From Chamaea fasciata (taxonomy: Eukaryota; Chordata; Aves; Passeriformes; Sylviidae), in assembly GCA_029207755.1 (NCBI GenBank), contig JARCOQ010000002.1, positions 60,347,576 through 60,411,575 of the forward strand: a DNA stretch of 64,000 nucleotides, in the 5' to 3' direction. The notes under the pieces are model-generated. The model searched no databases and was not told the DNA's origin. It worked only from the letters and a program-made list of their open reading frames with translations. Below, piece after piece: positions 37,673-50,200 of the stretch; positions within the stretch are counted from its first letter, which is position 1, and every line of letters begins with the position of its first letter. The position numbers were made by a program, and so were the translations under genes.

Positions 37673-39937
37673 TTTGTGCAGTGGGTATAAGGCAGCTACA
37701 AGGCTAAGAGCTTGATAGGTTAAAGAAAGATCCACATTCTTTAATATTTATAAAGACAATTAATAATATTCTACTTTTTACAGCATCTTCATGCTGGAAA
37801 AGCTTTAGTGCATGAATTATTCCAACCGTGATATAATATTCCGTTTTAAGCAATGGGAAACTGTGACACAGCACTGTTACGAGATTTTACCAAGATGTCC
37901 ATCTTCTAGGGGTGGCCTCCTCTCTCAGAACTTTTCAGTTCTTAGGTATGATCCATTTCACCCTTAGGAACCATCTAGAAACAGACCCACACATCTGTGT
38001 TTTTCTGTTTCTCTGGTTTGACCATAAAGATGATTTGCCCAGCTCTAACCATTTGTGGACACAAATTAGAAGGCAAACCTTTTCATTATCAATCAATATA
38101 TTTTTTCTCCATCCTTTCTGTGAGTTGCACTTCTTCCCCTGACTTTGTATGTGTTTCTTCCATGTGGTGAATGCATGGCTATACACTGTTATAAAGAGAT
38201 TATGTTAGTTATCCTCACTCTGGTTTATCAGGTTACCATACTTACGATTATTCATTGCACTTTTGGTTTGGTATTTTTGTACCTGTTTAGTCTTCGTTTA
38301 GACACATTATGACAGCAGCAGATTTCAATGATAGAGAACAGCTTGTTCAAAATGAAAAGTTATTATTTATTCAGGATGCTGCAGCAGCAACCAAAACTTG
38401 AGTAATAACCTCCCTTACCTAAAGCCTGAAATCTCCTCAAAGATGTGACAATTTACGTATAACCAAAGTTCTTCTCTCTTCCCCTCCTTCACTTTGTATT
38501 TGGGCTGATACAGAGTCTTGACATCTCCATTTGCCCTTTAAACAGGATTTCCTATGGCTTATCTCTCAAGTATTTTCAAACTCTGCAAAATGTTTCATAT
38601 GAAAAACCATGGATGTTTCAAGATAAGAACATTATTTCCAATTAGGTCCTTGTGAGTTTAGTCAAGTTCATGAGTTCATGAGTGATGAAAAAATTGATGC
38701 CAGTGCCACCCGTTTGAACACTGAGGATTTAGTGGCTTAGCTAGCAATGCACTGACTACTAAATCAGAACATATATATTCATAAAATAAATTTTCTTCCC
38801 CAGCATTAAAGTTGGGTTCAAAGAATAAACTGCTGTCCCATGATGCCACTTTTCATTAAATTTATTTGTTTATTTTCATTGGTAGTCTTCTACGTGCACT
38901 TTGGGGACTGTTTGTGACAAGACCATGAAAACTTCATAATTGCTTTAGTGGAAACACTTATAACTCCCTCCACCGCCTCTGTAAAACAGTTCATTTTAAC
39001 ATGTGCTAAAATAAAATGTGTAAGTAAACTTTTAAAATCACAAAGAATTTCTCAGAATTGCTTTTGCTTGAACAGTGTTAAGGGATAAATATGTCAAATA
39101 TGAAGACAGATATATGTGAGAGTTTTCATGTTTAAATATACAGAAACAGAACTTTGAAGTTTGATTTCTATCAGAATTCAGTGCTCCAGACATTCGTTCT
39201 ACCAACACTCTCAGAAAGGAAGAGCAAGAATAAAGATAATTATGTCATTCCAATTTACTACCTTTAAGCAGGGTTGGTTATAGTAGCATAGATTTAGTTT
39301 GAAAGTCTTTTATTTCTTTTTTCTTTCCCCAAATGTCCAGTCATATTTCAATGCAGAGATTGAAATTCACACTCTTCCTCTTTTACATTTCTAATTTTTG
39401 TATAAGGCTTTTTAAAAGATCCAGAAATGCACTGCATAATGTTTTCCTCATAAATCTTCAGCATAATATCTCAGTTTATACTGCTGGATGACCCCAGCTG
39501 TGGCAAAGTAATTTGGATTTACGGATTTTTCTTGCTGTAGTATTGGCTATTTTGATGAATAAAATGATAAATGCTCTCACTAAACTCCTCTTCTGGCAAA
39601 ATATCAATTGAAAGTTTGCTCTAACTCATATAGAAGCATGAGGCTAAGGCTCTTTCCTGAGCACATTCTGCACATATCAAATTATGCCATAGAGGTACCG
39701 ATGGGATGCAAATATTCCTCTTCAGTGAGACAAATTGCTGCCATGCTTATTTTTCATTATAGGATATGTGAGTGATATTTAATGTTCATGCTGACATAAA
39801 TGTAATTTTAATTAGTAGCAGTTACTTTTGCTGTCAGGGATGGTTTTGCTGTCTAGTCTATTTGTCTATTTTTTCCTGTTTCTTTTAGTTCCTTTTTTTA
39901 ACTTTTTGCTTCTTTCTTCTCTCTTTCAATTCTTAGT

Positions 39938-39938
<1 letters not shown>

Positions 39939-39976
<38 letters not shown>

Positions 39977-39988
39977 TATTATTATTTT
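39939..39988. repeat. Poly-T and (ATT)n
   Basis: Thirty-six Ts followed by four ATT units, preceded by a pyrimidine-rich stretch. Homopolymer length may be inaccurate in an assembly. Confidence 0.88.
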
Positions 39989-40215
39989 CTGCTTCTTATT
40001 TAAGGACGTTATTTTTACTGTACCAGGTTCTAACAATATTAATGTTTTACATTATTATACTTTGATACTTCAACTGGATACCTGTACATTTATGTTTTTT
40101 CCTTCTCTTAAATAGTTCCTTTTGAATTTCACCCTTTTTTAGATTACTTATAGAAAACTTTACACTTTTGTTCTTTTATTTTTATTCTCCACTTCTTTAA
40201 GATTGTTTTAGCTGG

Positions 40216-40747
40216 TGTTGTGGTTTTACCACAGCCAGCCATCAAGCTCAACACCACCACTCACTCACTCCCCCACCAGCAGAATTGGAGAAAAAATCAG
40301 AAGTGTAAAACCCAGAAAAATCATGGATTGAGATGAGGACAGTTTAATAGGAAAAGCAAAAGCAGAACACACAAGCAAAATATAACAAGGAATTCATTCA
40401 GTTCTTCCCATGGGCAGGCAGGTGTTCAGCCATCTCCAGGAGACCAGTCACCATCTCCCATAATGGTGACTTGGAAAGACAACAACTATTACTCCAAATG
40501 TTCCCCACTTCTTCCTTTGGTCAGTTTGGGTCACCTGTCCTGGCTTTGTCCCCTCTCAACCTTCCAAGCACCCCAGTCTTCCTTGCCAGCAGGGAAAGCA
40601 GAAAAGGTCTTGGCCCTGTGCAAGCCCTGCTCAGCAATAACAAAAAATTGCTGTATTGTCAGCCCTATGTTCAGCACAATTCCAAAACACAGCCCCATTC
40701 CAGCCACCATGAAGAAAGTCAACTCTACCCTGGTCAAAACTAGCACA
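40216..40747 (-). mobile_element. Endogenous retrovirus LTR (solo), minus orientation
   Basis: On the minus strand the element runs from TGTGCTAGTTTTGACC at 40747 to ggtaaaaccacaaca at 40216, giving canonical TG...CA ends. The interior (ttgctgagcagggcttgcac, ggcaggtgttcagcc read on plus) matches a widespread neoavian LTR that I recognise. About 530 bp, no attached coding sequence. Flanking pentamers (GCTGG, GATAG) do not match, so the target-site duplication has decayed or the ends are off by a few bases. Confidence 0.78.
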
Positions 40748-43371
40748 GATAGTCATTCCATTTCATATTATTCTCCTGCCCTAGAAGCTTTTTAATGAAT
40801 TCTTCCTAAGAATTATTATTTTTTCATGTCAGAGTCAGTTTAACTAAGGCAGTGCTAAAACATGTTAATATTTATGTATATTTTGGGAAACAAACAAACA
40901 AAAAATGTCTACAGTTTTTGTTTACTTTGATTTCATTATTTTCTAAGAGTACTTTTACTTACGCAGTAGTTATATTGTTTTTATGAGCATTTCCTACCTG
41001 AACAACTTTTTTTATCCTTTGGGAATTTTCTCTGTCCATTTGCAGCATCAACGCTTCAGATGGGAGAGATCTGTAGAGATGTAGATAATGCTGAAAATTA
41101 TGCTTTCCATGGTAGATGATATTTGCAAAGCTATGTTCAGTAGTGAATAAATAGTATAGTATATAATTTACTGAATCACTCAGGACTCAAGGTACTTTTA
41201 ACTGGATCACTGAATAGAAAATTCCAGTGCATTGAATACTTTGTTTTTTTCTCATTTCCCATTACAGATCACAAAAAAAGCTGTGAATATCATATGGGTT
41301 GTAATGATCCAGTTTGATAACTATCTATGAATTAAAAAAAAAAAAAGGTGAATACCGGGCATATTTGTGGACAAAGTTTTATTGTATTTATATATTTGAT
41401 TTTAGAAAATGTTTTCTCGATTCATTGCCCAACATCAGGTAATTTGTTGAGAGTTCTGTGTTGTCCTGTATTTTACATTTTCCAGACTCTTTCTTGTTTG
41501 CAGAACTCCATCTTTATTGTGGTATCACAGTAATTTAATAATGATTGCCTTGGTTCTTTTTGTCTTTCAGTGAAGAGGTGTCTTTATGTATGTCTTCCAT
41601 TCCAATGTACTGCAATGTAGACTGTTTCCTGCAATTCACATTAACTACCTCTTGATCACAGGCAATCAAAGGCAGCATTTTGCCCTGGAGTGCCCATGAT
41701 TTATAGGCTGAGGACTCTTCTCTCAGTCAAAAACTGAATTTCAGTCATCTTCATTATTTCCATTTACTTTAAATACATAACACATTATCTGTATTCTATG
41801 ATTTTCTTGTCTGCTTGCCTTCTCAAAGAAAAATGCAACATTGGCAATATAGGAATGGATCGGTGCTGAGCACTATGGTACCCTTTAAATTATGTGTTTC
41901 ATTCATTTTGTGACCAGGTGGGTTCTACAGTTTGACCTCTGAGTTCTACAGGCATTGAAAAGGTACAAAAGACTTTTAGGGTTTCCAGTTGCATTACCCA
42001 GTGAGAAGTGCTAGGAAAATACTTGCATTATCCCTAGAATAATTGGATAATTCAATGTCTATTTAAACAGTACCTAGCTTTTTACACACTCGTAAGAAAA
42101 TTTTTCATTCTTCCTTGGCATCCTTTCTGTCCTTTTCTTTCAGAATATTGCAAGGGAGTGATATATTAATTTCTAAGTCAGTTTTTTACCTTTCCACCTA
42201 GTTTGATATCTAGTATTGAGACAGAAGAAAAATATGAGGATGATCGGTCCTATTACACCTTTTCACTTTTTTCCTGCTTTATGCAATTGAGACAGTGACT
42301 TAAAATGTTATTTGATATCAAGATATTTTCTGTTTCTCCTCTGTAAGCTTACCCTCACTGGACAGCATAATGAAGGAGAGGAAGGAAAAGCAGGGGAGAA
42401 AATTGAGAAAAATTATTCTGAAACTGAAACTATGGGATAGAATAGATAATTATGAACTTCATGTTTGCTCAACTCAATGGCCAAGCCATGAGACTGTACA
42501 TCATTTTCTGTCTGATTTGATGACTGTTCGATTAGATCATAAAAAGTTCAGCCTTATGCGAAATACCTATTGCCTTCTGCTTACAGTAGGTCACAAATTC
42601 CTAGAAGCAGAATGAGAAATTTAATGTACATATCCTCCTTTTCAGTCAGGTAGTCAGTCACTGGTTCTTTGATATAAGGAAGTTTTCCTTCTATCTATTT
42701 TTCATCTCTAGGTACTAATTTTGCAGAGTACCAGATCAGATGGACCAGCAACAGAGAATGAGCTTTCAAGGTTTAGATGTGAGACTTCAGTCAGGGGGGC
42801 ATTGCCCTTGCTTTGATTTTCCTGGTCCTTGGAAACTTTGTGGTTGTGACAAATATGCCTTGATCTGCTTCAAAAAGATTAGTAAATGTTGCAGAAAATT
42901 GAGTAAAGCTGAAACTCTTTGCAGTATTAGCTTTTTTTTTTATTTTTTTTTTTTTATTTTTTTTTTTTTTAGTCACTCCAGCTCTCTATAAACACTTTTC
43001 ACATTTTCCTTGAAGCTGTGGATCACAGTCAACTGAATGTATCTTCACCTAACATTTATCTATGAAGTTTGAAAAGCAAATGTTTTGGGTATTTTTCTTG
43101 ATATACAAGCCTGTCTTCTGGTTTTCCAGAAAATTGTATCGTACCTGAAGCAATGTATATAATTACATCAGTGCAAATAAAGATAAAAGATAAAGTACTT
43201 GTGAGCTAAAAAAAAGCTTTGATTCTTTAATGCACAACTACTTTTGCTGTTGCAACAGTGTTTTTCAAACCTTAGATTAAGATGAGAGAGAATTCCTATG
43301 GGAAGCAGTGTAAAAATATGTTGAAACTATCTTGGTCTTTGATCCAAGACCAATGGTATCCTGGGCTGCAT
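40748..43371. other. Intergenic, nothing recognised
   Basis: AT-rich unique DNA with a poly-A near 41334 and the T-rich tract at 42932. No gene seen. Confidence 0.6.
42932..42970. repeat. T-rich low-complexity tract
   Basis: Long T runs broken only by two As. No element recognised next to it. Confidence 0.85.
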
Positions 43372-43950
43372 TTTGAAAAGCATTGCCAGCAGGTTGAGGG
43401 TGCCCCTCTACTCTGCCCTGGTGAGGCCATATCTTGAGTGCTGTGTCCAGTTCCGGGCTCCTCAGTACAGGAGAGACATGGAGCTCATGGAATAGGTACA
43501 GTGGAGGGCTACAGAGATGAATAAGGGACTGGAGCATCTCTCTTCTCTGAGGAAAGACTGAGGGAGCTGGACCTGTTCAGCCTCAAGAAGAGCCAACTGA
43601 GAGGGGACCTCATCATTGTCTATCAGTATCTGCAGAGTGGGTGTCCAGAGGATGGAGCCAGGCTGTGCTTGGTGGTGCCAAGCAACAGGACAAGAGGCAA
43701 TGGGCAGAAACTGCTGCACAGGAAGTTCCATCTGAGCATGAGGAAGAACTTTACTGTGCAGGTGACCATGCACTGGAATGGATTGTCCAGAGAGATAGTG
43801 GAGTCTCCCTCACTGGAGATATTCAAGATCTGTCTGGACACAATCTTGTGCCGTGTGTTCTGGGATGACCCTGCTTGACAAAGGAAGTTGGACCAGATGA
43901 CCCCCAGTGGTCCCTTCCAACCTTACCTGTTCTGTGATTCTGTGATTCTT
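43372..43950 (+). mobile_element. CR1 LINE fragment, long 3' end
   Basis: About 580 bp of sense CR1, the best-preserved copy here: ctctgccctggtgaggccat, gtccagttccgggctcctca, agcctcaagaagagccaact, ttggaccagatgaccccc, CCTTCCAACC, and the tandem tail TTCTGTGATTCTGTGATTCT at about 43930-43949. Open frames over it are remnants or chance. Confidence 0.95.
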
Positions 43951-46802
43951 GATGAAGTGATAGCAATACATCTCTCAATGGTTTATCAACTAATGAACAC
44001 TTAAATGATTCAGTCATTTATAGTATGAAAAAGCAGATGCTGTCTTGTCATGAAAATGGCATAAATTTTGTGGGCAACAAAAATAATGTTTTCTGGTCTT
44101 TATCTTAAGTAAAACAGCACATTTAGTTTTGTTTCTGACTTCTCGAGGGACTGTAGACAGTAGTTGAATGGGTTTAGTTATGTCACATGTAGCTTTCATC
44201 AAAAAAATTGCCTGAATACAAAAGAAGAAATTTATTGGGAGGCCCACTTCATAGACCTTGTAAACAATGCAATTTATATGAAAACACAAGTAGCTCTCAG
44301 AATCAATAATGCTCACTGGTCAACAGCATCATCATGATGTACAATTCTGTAGCCCCTTTTAACCGTGATCACAAAGAATTTTACAAGTAATTGAAATTAC
44401 ACCTCACCAGCTCCCTGTATAGCAGTGTGCACTTTACCAATCCCACATATTTTTCTTTTATATTGGTGATCTTTACTTTTGGAATTTTAAGCCATTTTGT
44501 GTCGTAAGAAAAACATAAACAGAATATTTAAATATAAAGGTTAAAGAATCAGTATTCTAAAGCTGCAGAACAAAATAACTTTTCTGTTTTCTATTTTTCA
44601 ACTTTTCTATTGCTGGACAACACAACTTTTGACTAGCTTAGTAATAATAGTTTCAGAAGTGTTCTATAAATATAGGACATAGGTCTGCTTTCAGAAGTGA
44701 AAATTAGATTGGTATTACAGTAGATTCATATGCACTTACACCTCTATTCACTTAGAAATCTCACTAGCCAATAAGCCACAATTCAAAATACTTTAATATC
44801 TTCAAAAATATGGCCCTTTGGAACCTCATACTAATTACAATTCAGTTCAACCTGGGCTTCTAATTACCTAAATTACTTTTGAAAATTGAATCTCTAATTC
44901 ATTAATGTCCAGATGCTTACAATTATAAAGGCTTTTAAATCCCTCTGAAGTGTAAGCTAAGAGCCCAGATACCTTTCAGACTCTGATGTTCAGTATTTTT
45001 GGCCAATGTCACCTTGGACATACTTGTGTCTAAGTTGGAGACAGTTTTGTAATGCATGAGTCTTACAGAGGTATTTTATTCCTTATTGGCTGCAATGTGT
45101 GAAAATGTACTCCACATCAAAATATATCCACATCAAAATATATCCATGAAATACTTTCAAGTAGAAAAGTAAAAGGTATATCCTACACCATAATTTTTTC
45201 CCCATTCTAAAAATATCTAGACCTGCTTCAGGCTTCTTTATTGTGTGGAAAACTCTACTATGTCTTTCAGATTTTGGAAAATGTAGGATTGTGAGCCAAT
45301 GTGTATTTAATCATACATGCAAAGAGTTAATTGGAACCATCTGTTTCTGCAGGACCAAGTTGAGTCTTCTTGTGAATCATCCAGTAGGAATCTCTCTTTC
45401 CCCGTTGGCTTTCCTGAAGCAACTATTAATATAGTATCAGACAACGGAAGAGAGTCCTATTTTTGTATTTACATCAGATGTTTTGAGACAGTCAAATGCT
45501 AATACAGTTGCAGCAATGTTTGGAAGAGGAAAACATGAGAAGGAAAGGATCAGAAAACATATGGGATTTGTCTTGGAAGTTTAGAACAGCATGACTTTCA
45601 GCATCAACATTTTGTGCAAAGATGGCTAATTCTGCACAACTTTCAACATTGTCGTTCCATGCACCAATGCAAAGAAAGAATTTTTTTCTTTTTTTCTAAA
45701 TAAAGAGATGTATTTTCTGAATAAAGAGACTTAGAGATAAGTAATGGAATAGGTAAAACAAGAGATGTTGTAATTAGATCAGTTCACATGGTACATCACA
45801 CAGCAGGAACAGGTATGTGCTTATCACACATGCAATCTTATATATATAAATTGTCTGTTATATGTTGTGTGATTGTTGTTGAAGTTAAAAAATCCACTCC
45901 TGTTAACAGTGTGGCTGATACAAGTAGTACCAGTGAATACCTGGTTTGTATTTTGTAAGAAATTCTGAACCTAGCTTCCAGCACTGTGGCAGATTTGGAA
46001 TGATAGATAGTGTGCAGGCATATGCATACATATACGAACATTTTCATATTCATGTAATCAGGATTTTGGCTCCTGACTTGTATGTATAGTGTTTATTCTT
46101 ATTAACAAATTTTGTGGTAATAAGCTTGTACTGCTCATGTAGATCTTAATTCAAAACTTTAACCTACTGCATATGGTGGGGCTGAAGTAATTGACAGCAA
46201 CAGCAGGAGGTGTTAATGGCAGCTTCTACGTGTGATGTTTCAGCATATTTCAGGAGACAGAAGATAATTGATGCTTTGGGATCTCACAAAATTGAGCTAA
46301 ATATTCTTTGTAACCTGAGATTTAATTCTTCCAGGCAGGAGAATTCATGGAGCTTTGATTATGACTTAAAAAAGAGATAATTGATTAAGAGATATTTTTT
46401 AAAAAATATATGTTACATAGAAAGAAAAAGGGCATGTAGTACTTGACTCCCAGAAAGTAAAGAAAGAATAACTAACAAATGAGACCCAAAAGAAAATATT
46501 TCTATTGGTTTCACAGATGTGATTAAGGCAATTCCAAAAAGCCTACAAAATTCCTTGATCTTGCTAGCAGTAATAAAAACAAAAGTCAGTGGAAGAGACA
46601 TTTTTTAGTGGTGACAATGTCTCCCATCTGTTTTTCACTCATCCAGTAAATAAAATCTAGAGTTTATTTGTGAGAGGGAAAAAAAGAAAAATGAAATGTT
46701 TCTAAATTTATTTAATTTCAAACATACTTCTTTTTCAAGTATATTGTTGGTTGTATTAGCTCAAATATTTTTTTCCCCTTGAGAAGAGAATATATAGGAT
46801 AG
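43951..46802. other. Intergenic, nothing recognised
   Basis: AT-rich unique DNA between a CR1 tail and an LTR; only the 16-bp duplication stands out. Confidence 0.6.
45111..45142. repeat. 16-bp tandem duplication
   Basis: TCCACATCAAAATATA occurs twice without spacer, followed by the start of a third unit (TCCAT). Confidence 0.9.
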
Positions 46803-47283
46803 TGTAGTAGTTTGAAGGCAAAACAAATGAGAGGCTCCAAGTCAGAGATACAATTTAATAGGAAAAAAAAAAGGAAAGAAAGTAAAATAAAATCGATGCA
46901 ATAATACAAAAGACCACTGACAGAGTCAGAATACAACCTGAGCGTAGTGATGGAAGCAGTCCAGATGAGGTGGTCTTCCTGAAGCAGTGATCCTGTAGAA
47001 AGGTCTGGTAGCTCGGGTCCTCTGGGAATCCAGTGGGTAAGCGCCCCTCTGGTGTTCAGAGTCTCAGCTTATATCCAGGCTGGAATGCTTGGTTTTTCCC
47101 TCTGGGCGGAGCATCTCACAATGGGATGGTGAGTCATGTGATAAGGCCTGATGGGCCCATTAACAGGAGGTAGTCCAGGAGGGGGTTATCTGTGAGCTGT
47201 GTAGCAAAGGTGCTGATGGCCCATTAACAGAAGATAAGCCAGAGTGGAGGAGGCAGGGAGCACTGCCTCACCTGGTTTCAACA
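46803..47283 (-). mobile_element. Endogenous retrovirus LTR (solo), minus orientation
   Basis: Minus-strand start TGTTGAAACCAGGTGAGG at 47283 and end caaactactaca at 46803 give TG...CA ends. The interior matches a third LTR family familiar from songbirds (plus-strand blocks tctgggcggagcatctcaca and aaaagaccactgacagag). A TATAAG box on the minus strand at 47073-47068 would be its promoter. Two related units around GATGGGCCCATTAACAG (47152) and GATGGCCCATTAACAG (47216) form an internal repeat. No coding region attached. Confidence 0.72.
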
Positions 47284-50200
47284 GTTCTTGAAGATGGTGA
47301 TAGAATATACTTCAACCCAGGACAGATAGTCTTGTGAATTTTATCTGAGCCATTGTCTCCACAGGTGAAAACAACAAGCATTTACAACAACAACAACATG
47401 TATTTATTAAGAGGCATATAACATAAAACGATTCTGAATGGCAGGCGTGGTTCTGGCTTACCTGGAAAGAATGCACATGATGAGGGAAATCAGGGTATGG
47501 CTAGGGACTGAGAACATCCCAGGTCCTATTTAGGTTTGAGATCTTTTTGTGCTAGCAAAGTGATTCCTCAAGAAGAAAGTTTTGGAAGAGACCTAAGGGA
47601 CTCTTGACTCCAATGCCCAGGCAGCACAAGCAGCTATATTTTATAGACTGTAAGGAGCTATGCCCCTCACATTCGGCTTTTCCATTTTTTCCCCCCAAAT
47701 GATTTCAAGATTAATGAATTTGCAACTATCAACTTATCAACTATGAACAGATAGTGGTATGGAAGGGGTTTCACTGGGAACAAAAAAATATTTTCAACTA
47801 TAAATTTCAGTTGAAATGGACAGATAACATTGGGCTGATAACACTTTCTCCATTCGGCCATCATTTAGTTAAAAAAAAAAAAACAACCCAAATCATTGTT
47901 GTTTCTTTAGTGACAAGGAGGTGGCTAAATATATGTCTGTTGTTCTTTTAAAACAGCATCCAATTTCACAGGAAAACATCAGAAATAAGTTTTTTTACCT
48001 GGGAGACACCACCTTTTATAGAGGCCAGCAGATAATTTTCAGACCCAGACTCCTCTTTCCTAAGTTAGTTTCCTAATGTACATTTACACAGATTTTCAAA
48101 AGAATTGTTTGCCTTTTTGCAACAGCTCACTTCCCACAGGCCAAATGTAAACTCATTCTTTACACTTGAAGGACTATGTTTGGATCAGTTGATGTTCTAC
48201 CTGAGTGTTGCATTTTAACTTGCCTAGGCTGGGTGGATAGCTGTGGGCTGATAAAATGCTCTAATTTCATTCCTGCTGTTGACTCCTCTTTCTGTCTCCT
48301 TTACCTATTCTGTGCACAATGTTCTGTTCCTTCCTGTCTGCACTTGAGTTGAGTCCCCTTTCCCACATTTATTTTAAGGGATAAAGTTCAACATCAGGCA
48401 CTGCAAAGAAAGCATCTGGCAGCCACTAATTTTTCCTGGGAAATCAGGCCAGAAAGGACACCTTTTGTGAAGAGCCTTCCAAACCACTAATCATAGCTTC
48501 GTAGGAAGGCTGCTTCTTGCTTCACGGACTCCTGAAGACTCAGTAGTCAGACTAAATTGTGAACTTTGTGCTCTGAGAGTGTCACAGGCATGCAGGCATG
48601 CCCGGTAACTGAAAGTACTTTTTGACATGTGATATAGAAAAGATTAAAAAAAGCCAGCCCCCGAATTGTGGGGTACAGTTCATGTACACAGATCCTTACA
48701 AGGTCCATTCCACTGTACTCAAAAACAGCTCAAGAGAGAGGGTACAAGGCCCAAGAAACCCACCAGAAGTGTCATCACAATATCCTAACCAATATCCTTA
48801 ATTCATTAAAATTTACCCTTTTAAAATCAAACCTCTTCCTTCCAGATCAACTATTAGGAAAACAAAATAGAAGAAATCATATCCACACAATGCAGTTAGA
48901 AAATCTGCTGCCAGTGACATTTTTCAAGCTTGAAGAAGTCTCCAAGCAGCAGTCATCTGCAGTGCCACTATGATTGTACTGTCTTTGTAGAAAAGCTACT
49001 AGTAATATGTATTTCTTCCTCTGACAGAATCCTCAGATTTTTTTCACAATAGCTCCTTATTGCCATCTAAGTTTCAAATTTTTCCTTATGGTGTAGTTTG
49101 ATTTTTCTTTACTCTGAAGTAGTGAGGGGATTATTCTTTCTTCTGCACAGCTATAGTATCTGTAGTGACTATAGAAAACTAAATTGAGTAAGAGAAGTAT
49201 TTTGATTTTTTTTTTTTTAGAATCTAAAGAAAGATTAATATGATGAAAGATACCTTATAAGTTACATTAATTTCCATAGAGAATGATAGTAAGACTTTGA
49301 ATTTGACTCAGGGTTTTGTGGAAATGAAGAGAACTGAGTAGAAGACTCCTGTGATTATTTGCCATAGACAACTCTGATAATGAAGAAAGCCATTTCACTC
49401 TGTTGTGATGAGAGACCCCTGCTATCTCTGAAGCCCATTCATCCAGTGTGGGGGTCCTTAAAGCATGAATCAGCAACTGAAATGATGGAACAAAGTCTTC
49501 TGGACAGCCACTGGTGTAATTTTTGCATTTCATTAGTTACTAGGTGAGAGAAATTTGGGAAAGATGGAAGAAATACAAATATTTTTGATTAATTAAATAA
49601 TATTTATGAGATCTCTTTTTGTCAAAAAATGCTTTTTGTAATCAATAGAACTTAGTAAATAAATCCGTGTTTTTCCTAAATTGTGCTTTTCTCAAATTCT
49701 TTCATCCAATGATTTGGCCTGGGCAGCCATAGTGTGGCTCATAAATTCCTACACCAATATATTAACACTTCTCAATGATTTTGTCTATTCTTACATTATT
49801 CTTTCACTGTATTTTCTTCTTAAGAAAAACAAACCAAGAAACCAAAAAAATATTAGTGTAAGTTCTATGTACAAATTCAATATTATTAAAGATCTTGTAA
49901 GACCACTTGTGAAACATGTATTTGTCAATGAAAAAAGATGGTCAGTTTTTCCACTGCTGTTAGGACACACTTGTTGGACACACTATTTTCAGAGAATCAT
50001 TGAAACTATATTAGGTTGCATAAACTCAATATTAGTAGTATTTAACAAACTAATTGAAAGAACATTTGGACTGATGAAACTGGATGATTACCAGATGCCA
50101 CTTTTTCTCAACTATTGGCTGAAGCTTAGAAAAGACTTGTGGTTTGCAGTTTATGTCCACCTCAAAACAACCACTTTGCAGAGTCTCACTAGGTGAATTT

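Larger units (their letters stand above)
35698..40215. other. Intergenic between two LTR copies
   Basis: No internal retroviral sequence is recognisable directly left of the 40.2-kb LTR or right of the 35.7-kb boundary, which supports both being solo LTRs of different families. The rest is unique AT-rich DNA with the 23-bp duplication and the poly-T tract. Confidence 0.55.

Noticed and set aside
43462..43878. Several 60-100-codon frames on both strands
   Set aside because: All lie within the CR1 copy at 43372-43950. None contains a recognisable piece of the CR1 reverse transcriptase.
46798..47303. GATAG pentamers on both sides of the LTR as a target-site duplication
   Set aside because: Using them would put the right end of the LTR at 47298, which breaks the canonical TG start of the element. 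Probably coincidence.
49681..50196. 171-codon plus-strand open frame in the desert
   Set aside because: It opens with TTG; the first ATG is at 49867, leaving about 110 codons. The peptide is hydrophobic and AT-driven, has no recognised domain and no splice or promoter context.
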